A stretch of 64,000 nt of DNA, taken from Gonapodya sp. JEL0774. Its lineage: Eukaryota > Monoblepharomycota > Monoblepharidomycetes > Monoblepharidales > Gonapodyaceae. A program made the translations under genes and the position numbers. The notes below the pieces were generated by a model. The model was not told the DNA's origin, searched no databases, and saw only the letters and a list, made by a program, of their open reading frames with translations. This document shows, piece by piece, positions 54,344 to 64,000 of the stretch (positions within the stretch are counted from its first letter, which is position 1; the number at the start of each line of letters is the position of its first letter). Location: NCBI GenBank assembly GCA_027604505.1, contig JADIIX010000131.1:1-64000 (forward strand). Direction: 5' to 3'.

Positions 54344-57300
54344 ATGACCGAAAACAAACCTCCGCCGTCGCCACCTTCTGAGCAAAACTGGCAAGCTCTT
54401 CAAAGCTTGACCCCACCCCCGCCGCCTCCTCCGGCACAGGCTGATCCGCCCCCACCTGGTCTCAGCGTTATGCCAACAGCGACCACCATTGTTCCTCAAC
54501 CACCACAACACCAGCTCGCTCAATACCCCCAGTATGGTGCCTATCCTAGTTTTACTGCCTCGCCAACCTTGCCAAGCTCCCAGCCGTTTGGCCGAGACGC
54601 CTACAGCGGGTACCAGTTCGATTCCAGAATGCTTGAACAGTACTGGGCACAGGCCTATTATCAGACTCAAATGGCTCAGTATTATGCTAGTGCAGCTTAC
54701 ATGGCTGCCGCCGCTAATCAGACTCCGACATTCCAGGGAACGCCGGTATCCCAAACCCAGTCCGCAACCACGGCCGTCTCGGCATCACAACAGTCGCCAG
54801 ATACAGAGGACAAAATGGACATTTATCAGAACTCTGAAGGTAAACTCATGTCGACCGCGAGCTCTGCTTCCGTTGCCGCCAAGCCTGCCGGAACTGCGAA
54901 CTCTGTTACCGTTGCCGTCAAGCCTGCCGGAACTGCGAGCTCTACTTCCGTCGCCGCCAAGCGTGCCGGAGCCGCTGTGCAGCCCAAGCTGGAATTAAAC
55001 GATCCTGCTGATGCGTCCTCTGCGAAACGCCCAATCGCTCCAACTCCCGATGTGTCTGCTGGCTCTGCTAGCGCTGTACCTGCTGCGAAGCAGGCGCAGC
55101 AACAGCAGCTGCCTGTGTCACGCAAGGAGATTGTTGTCGGGAGGGTGCACGTAGTTGAACGGGTTCCGGAAAGTATACCTGCGCGGTCGGCATCGTCGAA
55201 GCCATCTCCGCAGGACTGTTTACCTGCGCGATCAGCGTCGTCGAAGCTATCGATGCGAGATAGTTCATCGGAGGTGCGTGCGAGTGCGAGCTCTGGATCA
55301 GATGCAAGACAGCCGCATCGGGATGGTGGTGGGTATGGTGATTCGATGTATTCGAGCAGGCTTCCAGAGAAACAGACGCGCACAGAGGGGGGACCTGCTC
55401 CTGCGCAATCTTTGAGTAGTGGGCCTGGAGCCACTTCGAGGCCCATTGGAACTCAGATGCGTAGAGAAGGTGAATCTGCTCTTACGCAAGCGTCGACCAG
55501 TGGACCTGCAGCTACTTCAAGGTCCACTCAATCTTTGAGGAGTGGGCATGAAGAGACCTCAAGACCCGCGCAATCTTCGACCAGTGGTCCTGGAGCAATT
55601 TCAAGGCCCTCCGTTACAGGTCCTGCAACGACACCCTCAACTGCCCCTCCATCATTGTCTGCCGCAACTGCGCCTCCACCATTGGCTGCCGCAACTGCGC
55701 CTCCACCATCGGCTGCCGCAACTGCGCCTCCACCATCGGTTGCCGCAACTGCGCCTCCACCATTGACTGCCGCAACTGCCCCTCCATCGTCGGCTAGCTA
55801 CATAAACCCACCAGGATTGACAGCTACATTACCGATGGTACCGCGAGACACGGGACCATTTCTGTTCATCCCACCTTCAGCAAACGCATTTTCCAATGCT
55901 GCCAACAGTAACGGACCGATTCCAGGACCTGGTCATGGGTCCATTCGCACTCATGACATTCAATCTCTATCCAAAGCTGCCCGAAAGAAGCTCCGCAGGG
56001 GAACTATGGCTCAGGCAGCCGAAATTGGTGTTCACGCCCCACTCGCGCAATTCGTACTTTCAACTACGAGCGTTGTCTACAATCCTGAGGCACCCAACAC
56101 CTGGTACATCGCTTTTCCCCTGCCATCTGTTCTGCCAAAGCCTCAGCCGATGCCAACTACAGCGCCTCCTTCCTTTGTCCCGGTGGTAGGAAGCGCTCCT
56201 CCACCACCACACCAGGCCCGTGGCAACCTAAGTGTGACAGCTCCATCCAGGCCCACTAAGAACGGCAACACTGTTAAGGACCTCGGTATTGCTGCGTTCG
56301 CAGCAGACGTTGCCAACAGACTACAGCCCCAGCCCGATGCGTCCTCTGACTCCGACTCTGAGTCTGAGTGGGAGATGCCAAAGTCGGTGAAGCCCAAGAT
56401 CGTGAACGTGCGTCCGGGACCACGTCCTTACAGTGTCGAGATTGCCACAGGAGGTACCTCGGTTGTAATGTTCGGGGATCATCAACACTCAGCCAACCCA
56501 CCAGCGCCTACCCGACAAAAGCGTCCCCTGTCGCCGCCACCAACAAGGCAATCAGCGCGATTGAAATCTGCCAAAGAACTCGATAGGAACTCTCCGAAGG
56601 TGAACTCTACGACAGAGAGACCCGATCAGCACGAGGAGCAGACACCTGGTTCGAGGCCTTTGCTCTTCAGCTTCACTCAGGCACTGCAGGCAGCATCTTA
56701 CGGAAACAAAAAGCCGAAGGACAGCGATGGTTACTGCAAGCGTTGCGACTATCTGGGAAAGGTCAGTGCATACCTCTGTGTTGAGTCAATGTGCCCGATT
56801 TCTCGTTCTAATACTGATTCCTTGAACATTTCCTCTCGCATGGCCTTGATTACCGTCCTATCCCGCACTTCCGCTTCTTGTGTCGCTTCGATAGCACATT
56901 GTGCGACTCAAAGCTGAGCGAGAAGCCCACAGGGAGCTCGCTGTCACATTCCGCGACTCGCTTCTGGTTCTCATGCGGGTTGTTAATCGCGCCATGGATG
57001 AACGCCGGTCTAGTGGAGATCTTCAAAGCCTTCCAGAAAATTCACCGGAAATTCAACAAAGTTCTTCTGCAGTGGTCGATCACGAAGACAATGCTGCGGT
57101 TCCCATGGATATGTGTGCAGATCAGGCAAATAATTCGCAGGTATTTACGGAAAGCATACTCACACAGATCGATGGCAAGGTTACCGCACACGCAGAAACA
57201 TCGGTAGAGTCGAATCTGAAGGACACTACCGTCGGATCAGAAGACATTTTTGTTGAGGAGGGTGAGGTGCTGGAGCCATCACATGACAGTCCCCAACCAA

Positions 57301-57938
57301 TGGCAGAGGACCCTGGTCCCATCAATTCCGCTTCGCCTGGACCAGATCAAACGATGGGCACCACACCAGCAGCCCGCCGTTACCTCCTTAGCGTATTGAA
57401 TGAATTTGAACTCTCATTTTCTGCAGTTGATCGAATCTCCGTCCTTACAGGAGTGGACCTCCTTGAGGTTGTAGGAAGGCACGTGAGAGGCACTGCCGTT
57501 TTGAGTGGACGCACGGCAGTTTCGATCACCCCAGATGCAACAGAAACAGAAGATCTCATGGGCAACAGTGGCCCTGAATCTGAGATAGACCGGAGGGTCA
57601 CTACTCGGGCCTCGGAGGAGAACAAAAGGAGGGTCGCAGTGCCGCGGAACCATGCACAGGCACCTTCCGAGCCCATTGATGTGGATGCTATGTTCGGTTC
57701 TAATGAGGATGATGATTTAGCGGACATGGATGTGGTGTGGGTGAAGTCAGACACTGGACACTGGGGTTTGGGTTTAAAGAGAGCAGACCGGCCTGTAGAG
57801 AAATCAGAAGATCGACCACAAAAGAAGAGGAAGCTCAACGAGCAGGCTTCAGCAAGCGCGCAAGCTCCCAAGGTGAGAAAGAAGAACTGGGAAGACGGTT
57901 GGAGCCATCCTCGGATGCAAGTGTCGGATACCGAGTAA
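54344..57938 (+). CDS. Large disordered hypothetical protein
   Basis: Start chosen at ATG 54344 (MTENKPPPSPPSEQNW); the frame is open from 54278. It is mostly low complexity: a Pro/Gln/Tyr-rich N-terminus (YYQTQMAQYYASAAYM), Ala/Val/Lys repeats at 54857-54975, a Ser/Arg region and ATAPPP repeats. The conserved-looking parts are SLSKAARKKLRRGTMAQAAE followed by LAQFVLSTTSVVYNPEAPNT and WYIAFPLPSVLP (about 55960-56130), and DGYCKRCDYLGK just before a GTCAGT intron (56761). Exon 2, from about 56892, starts with a helix (HIVRLKAEREAHRELAVTF) and is acidic, ending KVRKKNWEDGWSHPRMQVSD at 57938. It looks nuclear (two basic patches, PEST-like tails). I do not recognise the family. It is convergent with the ion channel gene, 208 bases apart. 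Confidence 0.7.
55639..55795 (+). repeat. In-frame 27-bp tandem repeat (ATAPPP motif)
   Basis: About six copies of a 9-codon unit around LAAATAPPP (ccaccattggctgccgcaac and variants), in frame in the large hypothetical gene. The length is likely polymorphic. Confidence 0.9.
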
Positions 57939-58146
57939 AGTTTGAATTGGAGGTGGATAACGGAACCCTGTGTAAGGTCTGCAGTACAATTTTCTCCCAC
58001 TTTCTTTAAATTGATGCGGTGACTGGGGGGAGAAGAGGAAGCGAGGGAGTTTTTGAGCACCATGTGTATACAACATGAAAAGCTTTAAACAATCATCAAT
58101 AATTCTGCCACTGCCAATTCTGTTAAATAGTTGGAGAGCTACAGTG

Positions 58147-61100
58147 TCAACTTTGCCGCGACTTGGGCAGCGCATCCGTCGATGGGGGAGGACGGCCCCG
58201 AACGAGCGAGAGTGGCAAGGCAGGAAGATCTGAAGGGGGGTACCGCCGCCCCAATGTATGTGACTTGTAAGGAATAATGGGAGGCGGTGCACTTCGCCCG
58301 GAGAGTGGATTATCCGGGACATCTACGTGTCCAGGTACTTGTCGCCTAGATTCCGGTAGTGATGCAACAGCCGCGTCACCACGGCGGGTGGAATCTACTA
58401 ACGAGCGAGGTCCACCTTCTGCTAGTTCTGATTGCAACGGTCGCTGGAGTCCGGAGTCTCTTGTAGCTTGGTGCCGCGGTCGGGTGGAGGAGCTCGAAGG
58501 AACAGAGGCCTCTCTACCCAAGTCTGTGGGTAGTGTCATAGAAGTCACTAATGCTGATGGCTTTGAGACAGCGACAGCAGACGAAGGTTGAGTAGGACGT
58601 TTCGATACAGCGGAAGGTTTTTGGGAGGATGAATGGGCTACGTGTGTGCGCGATGTCCCTGAGTGCGCCTCAAGCTCAGTAGATCTTCTTCCTCTGGACC
58701 TCCTATTCTCCGCACCAGATTCCATATGGGGCTCTTGAGCGACTGGATTCGAAGCACTAGTTTCAGATCGTGACCGCGTTCGGAGCTGATGTACTTGGGC
58801 AGGCAAGGGGTCCATAGGGGGAACAGCTGACATGTCCACACCAGATCGCGAGCTTGTTGACATCGCCACACCAGATCGTGAGCTTGTCGACACCTCCACA
58901 CCAGATCGTGAGCTTGTGGGTATTCGATATTCTCCTAGTTTTGGTGGGGATTTTGGGGAAGGCATGGATGATGCTGGTGGAGTTTGCAGGCGGCCCTTGC
59001 CAACAATTATATTTAATCCCGATTCCCTTTTCAATGAGATCAAAGGTGTTGCAGCACGTTCACGCTCAGCTGCATTCGGAGGTAAAACAGATTGCGAAGA
59101 CACCTCCATCCTGGAATGGGGGTCAGGTGTGACATGAAACACAGGTCCCACTGCACTCGAATGATCTTGTGCCAGTGCCACCACTCTGACACGGGGAGCC
59201 GGAGACTGCGCTCCCTTCTCCCCGGAATTCTTCATTAAATCACCAGTTTGTTGAACAGCCGAAGGAAGGTCGCTGTTGCTTGTTCTCGCATGCGATGGGC
59301 GAGACAGGGAGTTTTTTTGACCAATTCGCGATGAAAACGGTTTGTAGGGAACGTAGGTTGGCTGAACAGGGAAAGAGGTGACATTGGGAGAGAGATTGTC
59401 GGGCTTCTGGTCCTGCCGATGAACTGCATCAGATGGGGTCATCTCGTCAGAGGCGATGCTATCTACAGCAGCCGAGGATTTCAAAATCGAGACGGGATCT
59501 GATCCCTTAGAAGCTGCAGAAGAATATTTGAGACTTGTTCGTTCACTACCTGGAACGTTCGGGTTGGATCGCTCGGTTTGTAAGTTATCACCAATGTTCG
59601 GCTTTGTTCCAGACTTGAGATTCTCATTTCGTCCCCGCGAATTATCCGCCGCTGATATCGACGTGGGCCCGCCACCAGGATTAGGTCTTGATGGAGTATT
59701 GCGTGGGGATTTAGAGAAGGACATATTGCCTTCGCGAATTTGAGAGGCGATCCGTTCCAATTTATCCAGCAGTCGTGGGCCAGCGTGTGGACTTGTATTA
59801 GAGCCATCAGCATGACCAACAGTCTGCGCCTTTTGGAGGGCCGAGTTCATTTGATCTTTCGGTGGTAAACTGGACACGTCCAATGTGAAACGTCGTGACG
59901 ATCAATGTATGACTAATCGGATCGTCATGACTCACATTGTCCCAGATCCCATAGAAAGTTTCGTGCGGGAAGCCATGCTAGCCCGAGACATAATGACTCG
60001 GGAGGAGATTTTGGAATTGTCAGAGTTCCCAGACTTCTTTTGAGCGAATTTACGTTCTTCCTCTTCGAACTCTTTTCTCCGTTTTTCTTCGGCTTCCCGT
60101 TCTAGCACAATTATGTTTCATTTGCATTTTTTGTTAGCCGGTAATCGGATGATGAGAAAGTTTTGCCAAAGAGTGAAGTACCTTGTTCAGCACGTCGTCG
60201 TCTGTCTTGCTCCTTCTTCTCCTCAACATACTTCAAAATTTGCTCTCGCACTGAAGGTCTACTGGCCAGAATGGCATCAAAGTCCTCACGTGTTAAAACT
60301 GCTAGCTCCGTCTGTGCTATTGCCCGAATAGAGGCAGTTCGTTTAATATTCTCCATGAGAGCAATCTCACCTAGTTACCAGCAACGATGCATTCGTGTGT
60401 GCGTGTGTGGGGGGGTGTTACTTGGTGCTCTGGCCATTAGCCATAAAACGAAGTATTCCTCACCAAAAAATTTGCCTTCTCCAAGAGTCACAAAAACTTT
60501 CGTGTCTTTAAAGACTTCCACTGCACCGCTTTTGACGAAGTACATCTCGCTGGCTTCATCTCCCTCACGAAAGACACACCATCCTGGGAGCACGGTTAGT
60601 GGCCGCAGCGCCAACACTATGGATTGTTGAAAGGACAAGTCCAGATCTTTGAACAAGGGAAGACTTTGAACTAGTTTGAGGTAGAAATGTGTGTAGATGT
60701 CCACTTGCAGGACACGAGGAAGTTCCTGCGGGGTCAGTTTTGGCTTCAGCAAAGAAACCGTACGCTTGATTCAGAAGAGCGAAGCATACCCTGAACATAT
60801 TTGACTCGTCGATTCCTTGCGTTCTAACGTATCGAAACTGCTCGTGATCCAATATCCTTTTCTGAATCTCCTTAGGCAAAGCTATCCCGATATCGAACAT
60901 CAATTACTGTTCAAGCTAACAGGAAGCTCACACAAAGCCAGTACCTTTCTGCTGCATGTACTTTTGCAGCTGGAAGACTCTACGACGATGTTTTTCGGCA
61001 AGCTCTTGCTCCTCCTCGGACGAATCCATATATCTGGCGAAATCACGTTGTGAGTAAACAACCGGAAAACTTTTTCCATAAATTAACGACTGAGCGCACC

Positions 61101-62573
61101 GTATAATCGATGCCAGTGATCCGAAGAGACTACCGTAAACAATCTGCGGAAATGCCAACAAGAGTATCAGAACTTAAATTGCCTCATAGTCAATCGACGA
61201 CCCTAATACGTACGGCAGCCAGCAAAATCTCTACAACCAGATGATAATAGAAGGTGCATTTGTCGGTTGTACATGATTATTCTTTGACGACGCAAGGAGC
61301 TCACCGACAAGACAGTAGACCCTCTCGGGGACAGTCTCCACGTCTCTAAACACGAAGAAAACCGCTTTCTCCGCTGCAAACAAGGATCGCAGGTACCGAT
61401 AGCCTAGATCCACATCTGCGTGTCTGTACTGGTCCTCATAGCCGAGCATGTTCAAGCGGATCCATGATTTCTCATGTGACAAGATGGACGAGAGGAACCA
61501 AAAGGCGCAAGCGCTCAGATGAGACACCAAGACGATCAAAAATATATTTTTTGCGAGTCGAGATACCGTCATCTGTTGTGTAAAGTGAACACCATGAGAT
61601 CATTCTTCATGCCTCAAACACGACAACCCACATGGATCATAGAAAGTTTGACGGTGATGAGAAAGTGCAATAACTTGCTCATTGGAATGAATCGTAGGAG
61701 TCTTAGTATTGCCCACAGACGGTAGGGATCGAAAACGCTGGATAGTAGGAATGCTTAGAGTTCACTGCATCCTCTGAGGTTCGCCCGCAACAATGGATGC
61801 TTACCCAAGCGGAGAACACGTAGCTTCTTCTATCAAAAATTCATACAAAAGTGGAGTAAGGTCCCATGGAATGTTTGCCAGAACGGACAGCCATCCTCGT
61901 CGCTTCAAAAAGTATTCGTTTCGAACTGCAGACCCGGGCAGAATAACGTGTAAAAAGGGAGAGTTCTCCCAGATTAGGTGCTCAAACGGGCATTCGCTCT
62001 ACGCACTCTTTCTGAAATCCGTCACCAGCAAACCGAACTCGTCCCGGTATGACTTCGACATGTCAATGATGCAATCCAACAAACCCACTAGGTCACTGAT
62101 ATGTCGCAGAGGAGAATGAGTCTAGTATCTTGGTAAAGTCTACCCCTTTCTTCTTCTGGTGGTGCTTCTCACCTGAGGTAGAAGAGTGCCAGAATGGTGG
62201 GATGCATCAAGTCACACGTCCACGCCACCGCCATGGGTATGAATATCATGTTGGCAAACTGCGACACCAGCAGAACTCTGTCGAATGCCTCCCATACAGA
62301 ACTGCTTCCGTCCAACGGTTTGATACGGCCCATCGCCTCTTCGACAGCTCCAATTGCCTCCATCATCCGATCCCAGCATCCAAACGTAAACCTCAAGACC
62401 ACCCTGGGTATCCAATGATGCTCCACCTCTCCTACAATGTCCAGAGCATCGTCATCGTCAGAGTGCGTGGAGAGATCCCCTTCCTCTCCCTGGGTGGGCC
62501 GATCGTCGGAAGGGGATGAGACGAGCACCGGCGGGACCCCCTCCTCCATGCGGCCAGGATTGCCTTCGGGCAT
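58147..62573 (-). CDS. Cyclic-nucleotide-binding-domain cation channel (CNG/HCN/EAG-like)
   Basis: Start ATG 62573 (MPEGNPGRMEEG). Acidic N-terminus, then S1 with LLVSQFANMIFIPMAVAWTC, S2-S3 with DLVGLLDCIIDMSKSYRDEF and RGWLSVLANIPWDL, an S4-like DPYRLWAILRLLRFIPMSK, S5 with NIFLIVLVSHLSACAFWFLS, a pore exon with YLRSLFAAEKAVFFVFRDV, and S6 with EILLAA then IVYGSLFGSLASII. The C-linker (YMDSSEEEQELAEKHRRRVF, LPKEIQKRILDHEQF) leads to a complete cNMP-binding domain: LFKDLDLSFQQSIVLALRPL, REGDEASEMYFVKSGAVEVF and GEGKFFGEEIALMENIKRTA with the FGE and RTA cassette, ending YVEEKKEQDRRRR. A long disordered tail follows. In zoosporic fungi a cyclic-nucleotide-gated channel acts in light sensing of swimming spores, which suggests but does not prove a similar use. 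The pore lacks a GYG/GFG filter as read. Confidence 0.88.
58830..58920 (-). repeat. In-frame 30-bp tandem repeat in the channel tail
   Basis: Three copies of a 10-codon unit, STSSRSGVxxS (cacaccagatcg.gagcttgt), in the disordered C-terminal tail of the channel. Local expansion. Confidence 0.9.
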
Positions 62574-63469
62574 GGCAATGTTAAAGTCGAGACTCAACCT
62601 CTAGGGCAATTTGGATGGTGCGATTGTAGAGAGCTTAGAGTAAGATGAAGGTGGTTGAGGTCCTGTGGTTGATCGGGTGTGTATTTATTAGATCGAAAGG
62701 GTTGCCTTCCACCCACCCTTCGGGATGCCTGACTGGCGCGCCAGCAGGCGTCTCCCTCCACCATCTCTCCAACAGTCTAGAAATGATGTATTATTATATT
62801 AACTTATCAACTTCGGAACAATTGAGGAAGAGGTGCCCTGAAGAGACGCAGAATAGCAAGGCCTGTATGGCACACGCCTGAACTTGCAACAACGGATATC
62901 TGCTGTTCGAGGTGATGGGAACGCGGCATCAGGCATGTGCAAGCGCCTTGATTCATAGGAATGCAGAGTTGGGGAGGACGCATTGTGACCACATATTGAA
63001 AACGGCTGAAGCAGGATGGAACTCTCGGTGGACGCGGACAGGAGAAAGAACGCCAACAATTGGGATATTGATTAAGTGAGTAAGTACGTCATTTAATAGC
63101 TTGATTTACAGGTCTGGAGTAGTGTGTGAATGCATGTGGTGGGTTCCGATCCCCTTGTTAGGGTCGCCGGTGTTGCTTAGATGAAATTATTCACACACGT
63201 CACCTTCACACGCATCAAGGGTGGACTGAATAGATTTGTTTACAATCATTCCGTCGTGAGCTTGTTCTCTTCTCCTCTTTGTCGACTCCTTCACCAATCC
63301 GATACATTTTACCTCGAAAATTACCTGAGCAATATTGCGATCCGGAAGGGACCCATCATCCGCGCACTCAATTCCCTCACGACGTCATAATTTTATCTAT
63401 ACACCTTCAATTTATTTCCTCTCTCCACTCGCCTGCCACCATCCCCACCCGACTCGCCACCCCCACATC
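62574..63469. other. Intergenic, promoter side of the channel gene
   Basis: About 900 bases with no supported frame. It includes the channel promoter and the 3' flank of the next minus-strand gene. Confidence 0.5.
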
Positions 63470-64000
63470 TCACGACACGAACACCTTGAAGTTCTTATAA
63501 AAGTCCACCATGGGATCCTCTCCACTCTTTGTCCTAGTACTTTTCCCATCTCCCCACTTTTGCAAAAACTCCTTGTGCGTGAACACCTGGGCGGCCCTCT
63601 TGGCCTCCTCGTCGTCCGGTCGACGGCACACCGCCAGGTACATGGACCGCAGCAGCTCAAAGTCGGTGGGGAAAAATATGTCAAAGTAGCCGGGTTGGAC
63701 AAGATAAGTGGAGCTAGGGGAAGTGGGGAGGGTGGGGGGGTGAGGGTTGCGAAGGTGGGAGCGGAAGGTGGCAGTATGAACGGTCAAGTAGTCTGCATGA
63801 TCCACTCGAAGGCACGCCTCGTCTTCCAGTGCTCGGCGAGCCAAACACAGCCCATACATCCCCTGAAAAGAAGGCTGGTAATGGAAACCCGAACCTGAAA
63901 ACTCTGTCTGGTAGGATGCGGGATGCCAGGCATCTCTGGCGGGTTGGACCCATCCCCGGTCCCTGGGAACAGATCCGAGCGTCCCTTTGTGCAACCCTTC
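63470..64000 (-). CDS. Hypothetical protein, partial (C-terminal end)
   Basis: A minus-strand frame running off the right edge and ending DFYKNFKVFVS at 63470. Readable blocks are FQGMYGLCLARRALEDEACL, VDHADYLTVHTATFR, GYFDIFFPTDFELLRSMYLA and VFTHKEFLQKWGDG. A Pro/Thr/Ser patch in the middle (HPPTLPTSPSSTY) could be a short retained intron (GTGAG-like context near 63750). The part near the edge may also contain an intron ending TTTTCAG at about 63863. I do not recognise the family. Confidence 0.55.
   Translation of the reverse strand, partial: EGLHKGTLGSVPRDRGWVQPARDAWHPASYQTEFSGSGFHYQPSFQGMYGLCLARRALEDEACLRVDHADYLTVHTATFRSHLRNPHPPTLPTSPSSTYLVQPGYFDIFFPTDFELLRSMYLAVCRRPDDEEAKRAAQVFTHKEFLQKWGDGKSTRTKSGEDPMVDFYKNFKVFVS

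Noticed and set aside
58277-58591. Plus-strand 104-codon frame with a GGG-rich start
   Set aside because: Antisense to the disordered tail of the channel gene.

Overview
The window looks like nuclear DNA of an early-diverging, flagellated (chytrid-type) fungus. Almost every recognisable gene is split by short GT-AG introns (roughly 45-450 bases). The gene set is fungal/opisthokont: Mdm31, Got1, PIG-U/Gab1, prohibitin, Qcr8 and a heme-regulated 5-aminolevulinate synthase. Two genes point to a zoosporic lineage rather than a yeast or mould: a profilin-4-type profilin and a cyclic-nucleotide-binding-domain ion channel. A third, a selenophosphate synthetase with an in-frame UGA at the selenocysteine position, points to one of the few fungal lineages that still use selenocysteine. 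The exact species is not determined here.

Layout. 1-14 kb: a hypothetical gene, a cytochrome b5-domain gene, a type II membrane protein joining a bacterial-style solute-binding domain to a von Willebrand A domain, and three C2H2 zinc-finger genes, one with nested tandem exon duplications. 14-25 kb: a doubtful open frame, a BTB-like/LRR gene, a small hypothetical gene and a large Mis18-like zinc-binding/coiled-coil gene. 25-28.5 kb: gene-poor, with a decayed tandem duplication. 28.5-33 kb: very C/G-skewed, low-complexity DNA with a 10-N gap, holding ribosomal protein eS30 and a TVP38/TMEM64 (VTT) membrane protein.

33-54 kb is a dense run of housekeeping genes: HEM1, PIG-U, a GATA+NET protein, MDM31, PHB1, RRP46, profilin-4, GOT1, a universal stress protein, Sec-type selenophosphate synthetase and QCR8. 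54-64 kb: a large disordered protein, the ion channel, and a partial gene running off the right edge.

Several products act in mitochondria (ALA synthase, Mdm31, prohibitin, Qcr8), but they are separately transcribed eukaryotic genes and no operon-like logic is implied. The strongest discovery is the UGA codon in the selenophosphate synthetase. It sits in the catalytic motif immediately before a phase-1 intron and would be read as a stop by ordinary gene finders. The prokaryote-like solute-binding/VWA protein, the GATA+NET fusion, the atypical channel pore and the duplicated zinc-finger exons are the next most interesting items. Exon joins were inferred by eye from splice signals and family conservation, so starts, ends and small exons carry some uncertainty.
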